Positions 50,464 through 59,748 of a DNA stretch of 64,000 nt are shown here, one piece after another. The position numbers were made by a program, and so were the translations under genes. Source of the DNA: Pseudomonadota bacterium (GTDB lineage: Bacteria > Campylobacterota > Campylobacteria > Campylobacterales > Sulfurospirillaceae); contig JAGDMU010000001.1 in NCBI GenBank assembly GCA_017860615.1, positions 124,001 through 188,000 on the forward strand, read 5' to 3'. How positions within the stretch are numbered: position 1 is the stretch's first letter; the number at the start of each line of letters is the position of its first letter. The notes beneath the pieces were generated by a model. It did not search any database and was not told the DNA's origin. It saw only the letters and a list, made by a program, of their open reading frames with translations.

Positions 50464-50979
50464 ATGGCAAGAGTTGGAAATTCTATTATTAAAGGTATCG
50501 AGGTTCAAGAGATCATCACAACCCTCAATCGTGCCTATGCGGATGAGTGGTTGGCGTACTATCAGTATTTTATCGAAGCTAAAGTGGTTAAAGGGTTAAT
50601 GAAAGATGCTGCCATTGCAGAGCTTGTTCAACATGCGGCCGATGAACTACGTCATGCGACAATGGTAGCAGATCGTATCATCCAGCTTGGTGGCTCACCA
50701 CTACTCCATCCTGCCGATTGGCTCAAGCAGACCAACTGTGGTTACGATGCACCGAATGATTTTGATGTGGTTGCGGTTTTAAATGACGCTATTAAAGGCG
50801 AGCAGTGTGCTATTGCAACCTACTCAAGTATTGTTGATCTGACACGTAACAAAGACATTGTCACCTATGACATGGTCTCTCAAATCTTAGCCGATGAAGT
50901 TATGCACGAAGAGGATCTTCAAAACTTACACGATGACATTACCGAATTTATCAGTGATCTGAAAAAATCAATGAAGTAG
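50464..50979 (+). CDS. ferritin-like protein
   Basis: The 171-residue protein has a four-helix ferritin-like bundle with carboxylate/His iron ligands spaced as in bacterioferritin/Dps-like proteins: DEWLAYYQYFIEAK, ADELRHATMVADRI, GEQCAIATYSSI and DEVMHEEDLQNL. It probably stores or oxidises iron, or protects against peroxide. CAAGGAG precedes the start. A Fur-like box upstream and a zupT metal transporter gene 13 bases downstream fit metal homeostasis. Confidence 0.82.
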   Translation: MARVGNSIIKGIEVQEIITTLNRAYADEWLAYYQYFIEAKVVKGLMKDAAIAELVQHAADELRHATMVADRIIQLGGSPLLHPADWLKQTNCGYDAPNDFDVVAVLNDAIKGEQCAIATYSSIVDLTRNKDIVTYDMVSQILADEVMHEEDLQNLHDDITEFISDLKKSMK

Positions 50980-50992
50980 TAAAGGAGTAGGT

Positions 50993-51838
50993 ATGATCGA
51001 TGTTAGCATAGAGCAGCTCATACCTGCTTTTCTTCTCACCCTTTTTGCGGGTCTCAGCACGGGATTTGGCGCACTTATCGCCTTTTTCTCCAAAAATAAA
51101 AGCCACACATTTTTATCTATTGGTTTAGGGTTTTCAGCAGGTGTGATGGTGTACGTCTCGTTTGTTGAGATTCTTTTTAAGTCCAAAACGGCTTTTAGTA
51201 CAATTTATGAAAGCCCAATTATTGGGGAGTCTTTAGCGCTAGTCTGCTTTTTTGGAGGTATTGGGCTGAGCGCATTGATTGATCGCTTTATTCCTGAAGA
51301 TGTCAATCCCCATGAGCCAAAATCCAACAAAGAACTCAGTGTCCTTAAAGAGGGGCATCAACATTCCCTTATCAAAGATTCTGCACTCAAACGTACGGGT
51401 GTTTTTACAGCCCTTGCTATTGGCATTCACAATTTTCCAGAAGGATTTGCCACATTTATCGCAGCTCTTGAAAATGTTCATGTTGGACTTACCATAGCCT
51501 TAGCGATTGCCATTCATAACATTCCCGAAGGGATGGCTGTCTCACTGCCTATTTATCATGCAACAGGGAACCGTAAAAGTGCTTTTTGGTATGCCTTTAT
51601 TTCAGGGCTTGCTGAACCTATAGGTGCACTGGTAGGTTTTTTCCTTCTCCTTCCCATCATGGGTGAGCTCACCCTTGGCATTACCTTTGGTATTGTTGCA
51701 GGCATTATGGTGTACATCTCGTTTGATGAACTCTTACCTTCGGCTAGAGTCTATGGAAATGCACACACTACTATTTTAGGTATTGTGCTTGGAATGTTCG
51801 TGATGGCAATCAGCTTGGTTGCTTTTAAACTCATCTGA
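50993..51838 (+). CDS. zupT: ZIP-family metal transporter ZupT
   Basis: The 281-residue inner membrane protein has about eight helices and the paired metal-binding helices of ZIP transporters, AIGIHNFPEGFATFIAAL and AIAIHNIPEGMAVSLP. ZupT imports Zn2+ and other divalent ions such as Fe2+ and Mn2+. The gene follows the ferritin-like gene closely, after AAAGGAG, and ends directly against the convergent XRE gene without any gap. Confidence 0.9.
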   Translation: MIDVSIEQLIPAFLLTLFAGLSTGFGALIAFFSKNKSHTFLSIGLGFSAGVMVYVSFVEILFKSKTAFSTIYESPIIGESLALVCFFGGIGLSALIDRFIPEDVNPHEPKSNKELSVLKEGHQHSLIKDSALKRTGVFTALAIGIHNFPEGFATFIAALENVHVGLTIALAIAIHNIPEGMAVSLPIYHATGNRKSAFWYAFISGLAEPIGALVGFFLLLPIMGELTLGITFGIVAGIMVYISFDELLPSARVYGNAHTTILGIVLGMFVMAISLVAFKLI

Positions 51839-52111
51839 TCATTCAAAAAACTCTTTGACCTCGACTTGTAAGACTTTGGCTATTTTATAGAGGTGCTCTA
51901 AGGAAAAACGAATATTACTGTATCCTGCTTCGGCACCTGCTACAAGTGATGTCGATTTAAACCCTATAAGGTAAGAGAGTTCAAGTTGACTCAAACCTCT
52001 TTTTTTCCTCATATGTTGAACCTTTCGTCCAATCTTTTGATAGAAGAGTTTTGTCTCTTCCTCTGTGCATTCTACTGCTGAAATATTGATGTTGTTATAT
52101 TTTCGTGTCAT
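51839..52111 (-). CDS. XRE-family transcriptional regulator
   Basis: This 90-residue protein is essentially one helix-turn-helix domain (VQHMRKKRGLSQLELSYLIG, FKSTSLVAGAEAGYSNIRF, LEHLYKIAKVLQVEVKEFF). An N-terminal arm of about 25 residues precedes it. Such small XRE proteins usually repress transcription. A putative operator, TCTAT-N4-ATAGA, sits 12-25 bases before its start codon, suggesting autoregulation, and the same sequence occurs upstream of the HD-GYP gene at 52588. Confidence 0.85.
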   Translation of the reverse strand: MTRKYNNINISAVECTEEETKLFYQKIGRKVQHMRKKRGLSQLELSYLIGFKSTSLVAGAEAGYSNIRFSLEHLYKIAKVLQVEVKEFFE

Positions 52112-52122
52112 ATGTGTTTCAC

Positions 52123-52136
52123 TCTATTCTGATAGA
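52123..52136. promoter_or_regulatory. putative XRE operator, site 1
   Basis: TCTAT-TCTG-ATAGA lies 12 bases upstream of the XRE start codon. It is embedded in GTGTTTCAC(TCTAT...), a direct repeat of the sequence near 52490. Confidence 0.5.
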
Positions 52137-52489
52137 TTTATAAAACAATGAAGTCTAGTATTCTTGAAACATCATTACAATCTATTACTGTAGAGCATAC
52201 TGCAAGTGGCAAACGGTTTATAATATTAGGCCTTTTATTAGTTTAAACTGAAGCTCTCTTTTCAATCATGAGATCGCATCTTAAAACATTGTATCAAATA
52301 AATTTTACATAGAGTTTGTAGCATGAAAATAGCGTATAAAAGTTCATTATTACTCATCTCTTATTGCCCAACAGTATTTCCATAGAATAGTTCATTTTTG
52401 TTCTGAAGATTGCTTCAAATTTAGGGTTGATATCAATAATCTGGCCAGCTCCTTTTGATATTATTTATAATTTATTATATGTGAAACAC

Positions 52490-52503
52490 TCTATTATGAT
52501 AGA
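52490..52503. promoter_or_regulatory. putative XRE operator, site 2
   Basis: TCTAT-TATG-ATAGA lies 85 bp before the HD-GYP start, preceded by GTGAAACAC. It repeats site 1 in the same orientation. The 350 bp between the two sites is AT-rich; I see no gene or RNA there. Confidence 0.5.
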
Positions 52504-52587
52504 TTATTTATTTTTAATATTGAATGATGTATTATTCATTCCATACCTTTATTATGTTTACGTATAAACTAAAACAAAGAGCCTGAT

Positions 52588-53661
52588 GTGAATACTTTTT
52601 CGGTCATAGAGCATGAAGTTATTGAGATGTTCACAACGATTATTGAGGAAAAAGATGCCTATACTGCTGGGCATTCCAAACGTGTAGCAATGTACAGTAG
52701 TAAAATTGCCAAATCCATGGGGTGTAGTGAAGATGAACAGAATATGGTTTATCAATCAGGATTATTGCATGATATTGGAAAACTGCTGACCCCTGAATCT
52801 ATTTTACTGAAACCTAGAAAATTCAATCGTACTGAGTATGCTATCATTAAAAACCATTCTACTGATGGTGAAAAAATGCTTAGTTTTATCTCTGCTTTTA
52901 AACTTTATATGCCCATTGTACGGCATCATCATGAATATTTTGATGGAACAGGTTACCCTGATGGGCTTAAAGCCGATGCTATACCTTTTCTTTCACGGAT
53001 TATTGCCATTGCAGATGCTTTTGATGCTATGACAACCAATCGTATTTATAAACCACGTAAGAGTATCACCAATGCTATTAAAGAGTTGCAAAGGTGTAGA
53101 GGAACACAGTTTGATCCTTTGATTGTTGGTATCGCTACACAAGAAGTTTTTAGTGCCTATGAGGAAATTGATGTTACGCATCAGTTACCTGAGACGTATG
53201 TTCAAGAAGAGCGGTTTGCCTATTTTTATAAAGACACTGTTACATCCGCATATAGTAGCGAGTACCTTAACTATTTTTTGCATAACAACCATGATAGTGG
53301 TCGTTTTCGGTGCTGTTATTTGATTCAGCTGCACCATGTTCACCAATACAACCAAAATTTTGGTTGGAAGCTAGGTGATAAACTGCTTAGAGAAGTTGCT
53401 CTTCGTTTAAAAATATTATTTCACACTCCTTTTATATTCCGAATTTTTGGTGATGATTTTGTGATTCTCAATGCTGTGCATGTAGAAATTGATGAAACAG
53501 ATGTTAAAGAAAAAATTAGTATTGGTTTTAATGGTATTGATGTCAGCGTTAAGCATTTTACTTTAAAAGATTTTAGCTTAGATGCATGGGAAAATTTTGA
53601 AAATTTTTTAACGGACTCTCCACCATTACGTATTGAAGATCAGCATAATCAGCATAGATAA
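52588..53661 (+). CDS. HD-GYP phosphodiesterase with degenerate GGDEF-like tail
   Basis: The 357-residue protein begins with an HD-GYP domain (about 10-180): HSKRVAMYSSKIAKSMG, LLHDIGKL, KNHSTDGEKML, HHHEYFDGTGYPDGL and DAFDAMTTNRIYK. This domain hydrolyses c-di-GMP. The C-terminal half resembles a GGDEF fold with GDDF instead of GGDEF, so it is probably inactive or regulatory. The start is GTG at 52588 with only a weak ribosome site. A possible XRE operator upstream suggests repression by the neighbouring regulator. Confidence 0.85.
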   Translation: MNTFSVIEHEVIEMFTTIIEEKDAYTAGHSKRVAMYSSKIAKSMGCSEDEQNMVYQSGLLHDIGKLLTPESILLKPRKFNRTEYAIIKNHSTDGEKMLSFISAFKLYMPIVRHHHEYFDGTGYPDGLKADAIPFLSRIIAIADAFDAMTTNRIYKPRKSITNAIKELQRCRGTQFDPLIVGIATQEVFSAYEEIDVTHQLPETYVQEERFAYFYKDTVTSAYSSEYLNYFLHNNHDSGRFRCCYLIQLHHVHQYNQNFGWKLGDKLLREVALRLKILFHTPFIFRIFGDDFVILNAVHVEIDETDVKEKISIGFNGIDVSVKHFTLKDFSLDAWENFENFLTDSPPLRIEDQHNQHR

Positions 53662-53694
53662 CACATAGTATCAAACGAAACAAAGGAGTATAAA

Positions 53695-55302
53695 ATGAGT
53701 ATATCTAAACAGTTGATGACAATGCTTGCCATTGCCATTTTAGGAATTATGGCTGTTTTTAGTATTGGCATCAGTAAAATGGAGCATGTTTACACAAAGA
53801 CAAATACATGCAATGTCAATTCATTGCCAAGTGTTCTGGTTATGGCTGATTTACAAAAAAGTATGTACCGTATGCGCTTGACAGTAACACAACATTTGGG
53901 TTCTGAGGACAAAGGGAGTAAGAAAGAGCTTGAAGGGCGCTATGCCACCTACAAAAATGATCTTGAAAAAGATTTCAAGCTCTATGAAACTTTGCTTTCA
54001 GATGCAAAAGACAAAGAGCTTTATGAAAAAGAAAAAGGGTATTTTTCTGAGTATAACGCTATGGTTGAGAAACTTTTCGTTCTATCTCGCAATAACCAAA
54101 AATCTGAAATTGATGCTTTACTAAAGCAAACAAACGCTATTCCTCAAAATATGACAAAAACAATAGATGAACATATGCAATACAATAAACAAATGGCTGA
54201 AAATGACGCCAAAGAAGCAGTCAGTGAAAAGAGTAGTGCCACAACGATGATGATAGGATTGTCGCTTGTAGTCGCTTTAGGTGTTATCATCCTTGGTTTT
54301 GTCATTCGCAATAATATTATGAATGGTGTCTTTTTAATTCGTGATGGTATCTCAGGTTTTGTGCAAAACAAAGAGCTTAAATTCAGAATTAACTATGGTA
54401 AAAACAATGAAATTCAAGAGATTGTTAATAGCTTCAACTCTTTGGTCGATACTTTGGAGACGATTATCGATGATGTAAAACGCTCTTCCAGTGAAAATGC
54501 TTCCGTTTCACATGAACTTAGTACTACGAGTATGCAAATTGGGCGCAATGCAGAAAACAGTACCGTCATTGTTAATAATACGATAGAAGAGATAGTCACA
54601 ATTAAAAAATTTGTTCAAGAAACAGCAATTCTCTCAGAAGAGATGAAAAAAAGTATAGCCCTTGCAGGGGATAAGCTTACTTCTGCTAAGAATGAAGTGA
54701 TTATGCTTAAAGATGAAGTAGAATTGGCGAGTGAAGCAGAAACGGCCCTTGCTAGCCAATTAGAGCAGATGAGTAAAGATGCAGAGCAAGTCAAACAGAT
54801 TTTAACCGTAATCTCTGATATTGCCGATCAGACAAATCTGCTAGCTCTTAATGCCGCCATTGAAGCTGCACGTGCGGGAGATCATGGACGTGGCTTTGCT
54901 GTTGTGGCAGATGAGGTAAGAAAGCTCGCGGAAAGAACTCAAACTTCTTTAACTGAGATCAATGCAACGATTAATATTATTGTTCAATCCATTGTGAACT
55001 CTTCCGATAAAATGAGTAAAAATGCTCAAAATATTAGACGACTTGCAGGTGTATCAACGAATGTCGAAGAGACGATTATTAGTACGACATCTGTCATGGA
55101 TGAGAGTGTTAAGTCTGTGACGATCAGTGCTAATAATTCTAATAAAATTGCTAAAGATACCGATAAAATTGTAGATTTAGTGACCAACATCAACTCAATT
55201 ACCAGTGAAAATGCCAGAAGTGTTGAAGAGATCGCTAGTGCTGCGGATCATCTCTCCAAGCTTGCTGAAAATCTCAATTTAAAACTTGGGCAGTTTCAGT
55301 AA
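53695..55302 (+). CDS. methyl-accepting chemotaxis protein (4HB sensor)
   Basis: The 535-residue chemoreceptor has helices at about 8-28 and 184-204, a periplasmic four-helix-bundle-type sensor between them ([19 protein letters not shown]), a HAMP-like stretch and the signalling tip [20 protein letters not shown]. It should relay a periplasmic stimulus to CheA. CAAAGGAG precedes the ATG. The HD-GYP gene ends 33 bases upstream, so cotranscription is possible. A terminator hairpin follows. Confidence 0.9.
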   Translation: MSISKQLMTMLAIAILGIMAVFSIGISKMEHVYTKTNTCNVNSLPSVLVMADLQKSMYRMRLTVTQHLGSEDKGSKKELEGRYATYKNDLEKDFKLYETLLSDAKDKELYEKEKGYFSEYNAMVEKLFVLSRNNQKSEIDALLKQTNAIPQNMTKTIDEHMQYNKQMAENDAKEAVSEKSSATTMMIGLSLVVALGVIILGFVIRNNIMNGVFLIRDGISGFVQNKELKFRINYGKNNEIQEIVNSFNSLVDTLETIIDDVKRSSSENASVSHELSTTSMQIGRNAENSTVIVNNTIEEIVTIKKFVQETAILSEEMKKSIALAGDKLTSAKNEVIMLKDEVELASEAETALASQLEQMSKDAEQVKQILTVISDIADQTNLLALNAAIEAARAGDHGRGFAVVADEVRKLAERTQTSLTEINATINIIVQSIVNSSDKMSKNAQNIRRLAGVSTNVEETIISTTSVMDESVKSVTISANNSNKIAKDTDKIVDLVTNINSITSENARSVEEIASAADHLSKLAENLNLKLGQFQ

Positions 55303-55316
55303 ACCTCATAATGTTT

Positions 55317-55347
55317 CCGATGGTCATTTAAAATGCTTGACCATTGG
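55317..55347 (+). terminator. terminator after chemoreceptor gene
   Basis: CCGATGGTCA and TGACCATTGG form a 10-bp stem with one G-T pair and an 11-base loop. A T-rich stretch (TTCCTTATTTTTT) follows. Confidence 0.6.
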
Positions 55348-55465
55348 AATTTCCTTATTTTTTAATCGTATAAATGAACGTTTCTATTCTTCACAATTAT
55401 TTATATTACTTATGCGCCTAGCACTATTTTGACGAAATATAAGGAGTGTTAGGAAATGTTTAAGA

Positions 55466-55471
55466 TATAAT
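55466..55471 (+). promoter_or_regulatory. TATAAT -10 box, CZB receptor
   Basis: TATAAT lies 30 bp before the start codon of the next chemoreceptor, in AAGATATAATTAAAAC. A clear -35 is missing. Confidence 0.5.
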
Positions 55472-55500
55472 TAAAACCATTTAATTAAAAAAGGGCATAC

Positions 55501-56604
55501 ATGTTCGGCAATCACAAAGCTTTATTAGAAGAGGAAAATGCAACATTGCGTGCAGAGAATGAACGATTAAAAACCGAGTACCAAATGCTTCAAAGTAAAA
55601 TTGAAGTATTTGAAGCAGCAGAAGATAACACACAAAAAACATTAAATGAAAATCGTCTCAAAACAGCACTGGTTCAAACCATGCTTGGTGGTTGTGGAAA
55701 TAGCGTTAAAGAGATTCAGCATGATATTGAGCACAACCTTGAAGCTTCTAAAGAAATTGTTGAGATTAGCGAAACAACGGTTAATAGTATTTCAAATCTT
55801 AATGCCATCTCTAACAATCTTTTAACCTCCCTTGGGCAAATTTCAAACTCAGCTGTTGAGTCACGCCATATGGCGGAAAATCTTCACCGCAGTGTTGATG
55901 AAATTGCCAGTGTTATCAACCTTATTAAAGACATATCAGATCAAACCAATCTATTGGCACTTAATGCCGCCATTGAGGCTGCACGTGCGGGTGAGCATGG
56001 TCGTGGCTTTGCCGTTGTTGCAGATGAAGTGCGAAAATTAGCAGAACGTACACAAAAAGCGACAGCCGAAGTAGAGATGAACATTAATGTACTTAAGCAA
56101 AATGCTAATTTGATGTTCAAACAAAACGAAGAGGTTGAGGGTGTCGCGTTAGAATCCAATCAACATATTGAAAATTTTAAAGTTGAGTTTGATGCATTAC
56201 AACACAGCGCTCAAACGATTCAGTCTGATTCTCAAAGCATTAGCTTCGAAGTCTTTACCGCTCTTGCCAAACTCGACCATGTCCTCTTTAAAGTTTCAGG
56301 GTATGGTTCTGTTTTTGATAAAGAGCATAAAGAGTTGACAGATCATACCAATTGCCGTTTGGGTAAATGGTATGCGGGTGTTGGACGTGAAAATTTTAGT
56401 GCAACAACAGCCTTTAAAGCGTTAGAAGAACCACATAAAATTGTACATGGTGAGATCAATGAAGCCATTAAATGTGTGCGAGAAGGAACCTGCCTTAATG
56501 ACATTAATGTGGTGATCAACCATTTCCAAAAAGCGGAAGAGTCTTCTAAAAAACTCTTTGGTTTACTCAACCAAATGTTACAAGAAAAACAACAACACAA
56601 ATAG
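55501..56604 (+). CDS. soluble chemoreceptor with zinc-binding CZB domain
   Basis: The 367-residue protein has no membrane helix. It begins with a coiled coil ([20 protein letters not shown]), then a signalling domain ([20 protein letters not shown]), and a C-terminal CZB domain with [15 protein letters not shown] and [15 protein letters not shown], carrying the His/Cys zinc ligands. CZB receptors sense zinc-linked or oxidant signals such as hypochlorite in Salmonella and TlpD in Helicobacter. The arrangement is TlpD-like. The MBL hydrolase gene follows nine bases later. Confidence 0.9.
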   Translation: MFGNHKALLEEENATLRAENERLKTEYQMLQSKIEVFEAAEDNTQKTLNENRLKTALVQTMLGGCGNSVKEIQHDIEHNLEASKEIVEISETTVNSISNLNAISNNLLTSLGQISNSAVESRHMAENLHRSVDEIASVINLIKDISDQTNLLALNAAIEAARAGEHGRGFAVVADEVRKLAERTQKATAEVEMNINVLKQNANLMFKQNEEVEGVALESNQHIENFKVEFDALQHSAQTIQSDSQSISFEVFTALAKLDHVLFKVSGYGSVFDKEHKELTDHTNCRLGKWYAGVGRENFSATTAFKALEEPHKIVHGEINEAIKCVREGTCLNDINVVINHFQKAEESSKKLFGLLNQMLQEKQQHK

Positions 56605-56613
56605 GAAGCGTGC

Positions 56614-57354
56614 TTGAAGTTTGAGTTTTTAGGAACAGCTGATACGGGTGGTATTCCACTGCATCAGTGTTATTGTGTTGTGTGTGAAGAGGCAAGAGCT
56701 AAGGGTGTGAGCAATCGTTCAACAAGTGCTTATTTAGAGCTTGATGATGGTAGTGTCATTCTTTTTGACGCGGGATACGATATTTTATGTGATACATTCA
56801 ACACCAAACGTATTCGAGCGGTTTTTCTTACCCATTTTCATGCCGACCACTGTTTAGGGTTGATTCGTTTACGAAAATCGGTTGATACAATTACCTGTTA
56901 TATTCCAAACGATACAGAAGGCTTTGGTGATCTGTTTATTCATAAAGATTCTATTGCGTATAACGTGCTTGAGCCTTTTGTGTCTGTTGAGATAGAGGGC
57001 ATTAAGGTTGTAGCCGTACCTTTGCTTCATTCTAAACTGACGCATGGTTATGTTATCTTTACGAAAAAATGTACGGTAGCATATTTAACCGATTGTGCTA
57101 GCATCCCAGAAGCATCACTGACTTATTTAAAAGCGCAAACGATTGATCATTTATTTCTTGATGCAGCTTATACGCCATGGTTTGAGTCTAAAAAGCATTT
57201 AAACTGGGAGAGTGCAGGGGAGTATATTGATAGTATTAGCCCTAAAAATGGCTATTTGATTCATGCAAGTTGTAAAACAGTCATGCCACTTAAGCAAAGT
57301 GGCATCCTTTTAAAATACCCTTATATTGACAAGGGTTTTCGTATCGAGGTATGA
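56614..57354 (+). CDS. PhnP-like metallo-beta-lactamase-fold hydrolase
   Basis: The 246-residue protein has the metal-binding signature LTHFHADHCLGL and the later HSKLTHGY, LTDCAS and HASCKT sites. A Cys-rich N-terminal motif (GIPLHQCYCVVCEEAR) is the structural zinc site of PhnP-type cyclic phosphodiesterases. No other phn gene is in view, so it may act on another cyclic phosphate. The start is a TTG after AGGAAG. It is probably cotranscribed with the CZB receptor. Confidence 0.82.
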   Translation: MKFEFLGTADTGGIPLHQCYCVVCEEARAKGVSNRSTSAYLELDDGSVILFDAGYDILCDTFNTKRIRAVFLTHFHADHCLGLIRLRKSVDTITCYIPNDTEGFGDLFIHKDSIAYNVLEPFVSVEIEGIKVVAVPLLHSKLTHGYVIFTKKCTVAYLTDCASIPEASLTYLKAQTIDHLFLDAAYTPWFESKKHLNWESAGEYIDSISPKNGYLIHASCKTVMPLKQSGILLKYPYIDKGFRIEV

Positions 57355-57358
57355 AGAT

Positions 57359-57658
57359 TTACTCTTCATCCTCATCGTCTTCAAATGCCTCTTCGCCGTC
57401 TTCATCTTCAAAATAGATATTGTCTTCATTGCCATCATAGTTATAGTCACTTCGAGAAATAGGATCATCCTCGTCTTCATCAAATTCATCGTCTTCATCT
57501 ATTTCCTCTTCATACTCATCTTCGTTCATTAAGATATCTTCAACTTTGTCGAGGAATGCATCGATATCTCCTGTGAAGAGGTGTTCAAACCGCATTGCAT
57601 CGAGGATAAATTCACTCGAACAACCGCTCTCTAAAAGGAGTTCTTTCAAGTCACGCAT
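57359..57658 (-). CDS. highly acidic small protein of unknown function
   Basis: The 99-residue product has a short ordered start (RDLKELLLESGCSSEFILDA, then RFEHLFTGDIDAFLDKVEDIL) followed by about fifty residues that are mostly Asp and Glu (DEDDEFDEDEDDP ... EDDEDEE). No family is recognised. The acidic tail may bind metals or a basic partner, or mimic nucleic acid; none of these is shown. It lies between the convergent hydrolase gene and the ABC-F gene, and follows the latter on the same strand by 34 bases. Confidence 0.65.
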   Translation of the reverse strand: MRDLKELLLESGCSSEFILDAMRFEHLFTGDIDAFLDKVEDILMNEDEYEEEIDEDDEFDEDEDDPISRSDYNYDGNEDNIYFEDEDGEEAFEDDEDEE

Positions 57659-57692
57659 ACTTTTTCACCTTTGCTTTTTTTGCAATTCTACA

Positions 57693-59525
57693 CTAATTTT
57701 GGATGTTTTTCAATTGCGTTTCGTAAGACTCAAAAAGCTCATCATGGGTTAGATGTAACGTTTCGAATTGCTCGTAGAGTTTTTCAACGGCTTCTTCATC
57801 TGCTTTGAGCTCTTTAGAAAGCCTTTGTAACTCGCCAATGTCATTACCCGAAGAGCAGGCGATTAAGGCTTCATTTTTTGCTTTCATGCCCTCTTCAAGT
57901 TTTAAAATTTTTGCCTCACACTGCTCAATCTGTTTTTTCAAAGGAGAGAGCTTATGGCTTCTTTCTTGAATGAGTTTGGTACGAAGTTTTTTGCTCTCAT
58001 TGTAATCATTTGAGATGGCTTTTTTAGGTGTCGTATCGATCTCTTCTTCCCAGCCAATTTTCTCTAAAAATTCATCATAATTGCCGTCAAAAAATTCAGC
58101 TTTGCCATGATGAAAGATGATGAGTGTATCGGCAAGTTCACGAAGCATCATCTCTGAGTGAGTGACAAGAATAGTTGAGCCTTCAAAGCTTTTGATGGCA
58201 TCACAGAGTGAGTCGATAGAGTACATATCAAGATGGTTGGTCGGCTCATCTAAAAAGAGAAGATTAGCAGGTGTTGCGATAATTTTGCCAAGCATGACAC
58301 GACTTCGCTCGCCTCCTGAGAGAATGCTGATCTCTTTTTCAGCCATTTTCCCACCGAACATCATACCTCCGCAGATAGCACGAACTTTGGTGATACCCAA
58401 AAGTGGGTCAACTTCATAGATCTCATCAATAATACTATTTTTGGCGTTCAATCGTTGAATATTCGTCTGCCCAAAGTGCGCAAATGCCGTTTCGGGGTGA
58501 AATGAAAGTGTGCCGTGTTGCAGAGGTAATTCGCCTGCTAAAACATTGAGGAGTGTTGATTTACCTTTACCATTTTTACCAATGATGGCTAAACATTTTC
58601 CTTTTTCAAGTTTAAATGAGAGATTCTGAAAAAGAGGTTGCGTAGGATCATACCCAAAGCCGATATTTTGAGCATCAAGGATGATTTTAGCAGGTGTTTT
58701 TTTGTAGTTAAATGCAAAATGCAGATTGCTTTCTTCTTCGAGATCATCCATTTCACCCATTTTTTCAAGCTGTTTAGCTTTGCTTTGTGCCATAACGGCT
58801 TTGGAAGCACGTGCTTTTTGGCGCGTCACAAAGTCTTCAAGTTCTGCCCGTTTTTTATCAAGGTTGGCTTTGGTTTTAAGATAACGCTCATCATCCTCTT
58901 CTAATTTTGCATAGTACTTTGAGCTGTTGCCTTCAATGATCATCAAACTTTTACGACGAAGTCCCATGGTATGTGTTGTTACAGCATCCATAAAGTCACG
59001 ATCGTGTGTGATGAGAATAATCTCGCCTTTAAATTCTCTCAAAAATGTTTTAAGCCAGCGCATAGAAACGATGTCAAGGTAGTTTGTTGGTTCATCTAAC
59101 AGTAAAAGGGAAGGGTTTGTTGCAAGCAGTTTGACGAGATTGAGTCTGATTTGATAGCCACCTGAAAAGCTCATAGGGTCTTTGTCTAAATCTTCTTGGC
59201 TAAATCCCAACCCAAAAAGCATCTTTTCAATTTTATAGGTGTCAAATGCCTCATCTCCGTGTAAAACAGAAGCACACTCCTCACGTACTGTTTTATGCGT
59301 AAACTCAATATGCTGGCGAAGTGCACCAATGGTATAGTTTTTGGGTATGAGTATATCGCCTTCATCTGCTTCTTCTTCGCCTAAAAGAATTTTAAAGAGA
59401 GTAGATTTGCCCGAGCCATTACGGCCCACAAAGCCTATTTTATTGCCTTTGGTTAGCATAAAACTAATGTTTTCAAAAAGGGTCTGTGCCCCAAAGTGTT
59501 TAGAAAGATTTGTGACTTGAATCAT
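57693..59525 (-). CDS. ABC-F family ATPase (ribosome-associated)
   Basis: The 610-residue soluble protein has two ABC domains: Walker A GRNGSGKS and signature FSGGYQIRLNLVKLL in the first, GKNGKGKS and LSGGERSRVMLGKII in the second, each followed by LDEPTN. They are joined by a charged linker (AKLEEDDERYLKTKANLDKK) and end in a coiled coil. No membrane segment is present. ABC-F proteins act at the ribosome E-site as translation factors or give drug protection; the exact subtype (Uup, YheS or EttA-like) is not settled. Confidence 0.88.
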   Translation of the reverse strand: MIQVTNLSKHFGAQTLFENISFMLTKGNKIGFVGRNGSGKSTLFKILLGEEEADEGDILIPKNYTIGALRQHIEFTHKTVREECASVLHGDEAFDTYKIEKMLFGLGFSQEDLDKDPMSFSGGYQIRLNLVKLLATNPSLLLLDEPTNYLDIVSMRWLKTFLREFKGEIILITHDRDFMDAVTTHTMGLRRKSLMIIEGNSSKYYAKLEEDDERYLKTKANLDKKRAELEDFVTRQKARASKAVMAQSKAKQLEKMGEMDDLEEESNLHFAFNYKKTPAKIILDAQNIGFGYDPTQPLFQNLSFKLEKGKCLAIIGKNGKGKSTLLNVLAGELPLQHGTLSFHPETAFAHFGQTNIQRLNAKNSIIDEIYEVDPLLGITKVRAICGGMMFGGKMAEKEISILSGGERSRVMLGKIIATPANLLFLDEPTNHLDMYSIDSLCDAIKSFEGSTILVTHSEMMLRELADTLIIFHHGKAEFFDGNYDEFLEKIGWEEEIDTTPKKAISNDYNESKKLRTKLIQERSHKLSPLKKQIEQCEAKILKLEEGMKAKNEALIACSSGNDIGELQRLSKELKADEEAVEKLYEQFETLHLTHDELFESYETQLKNIQN

Positions 59526-59615
59526 AAGGAAAACTCATTACATGTAAAGATGTGTGCCTTTGAAGAGGCGAGTGGTATTATAAAAAAAGTTTTGAAAGAA
59601 CTTGATTAAACTATT

Positions 59616-59700
59616 AGAGTTCTTGCAGAACTCTTTACATGTCTTTAAAGCAAAGCTCTAAAGACTACGTTAACACTGGTAATCTCGGGCAGAATGCCCA
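59616..59700 (+). repeat. intergenic repeat, copy B
   Basis: This copy matches copy A (1491..1577, opposite strand) over its whole length: hairpin AGAGTTCTTGCAGAACTCT, TTTAAAGCAAAGCT, GACTACGTTAACACTGG and GGGCAGAATGCCC. It sits downstream of motB and upstream of the ABC-F gene. TTACATGTAA occurs at 59537, just ahead of it. No ORF is present in 59526..59748. Confidence 0.7.
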
Positions 59701-59748
59701 TGTACCTCTGGTATTTTTTCTGCTTGCAAAATGAGTTTTGCAAGCAGT

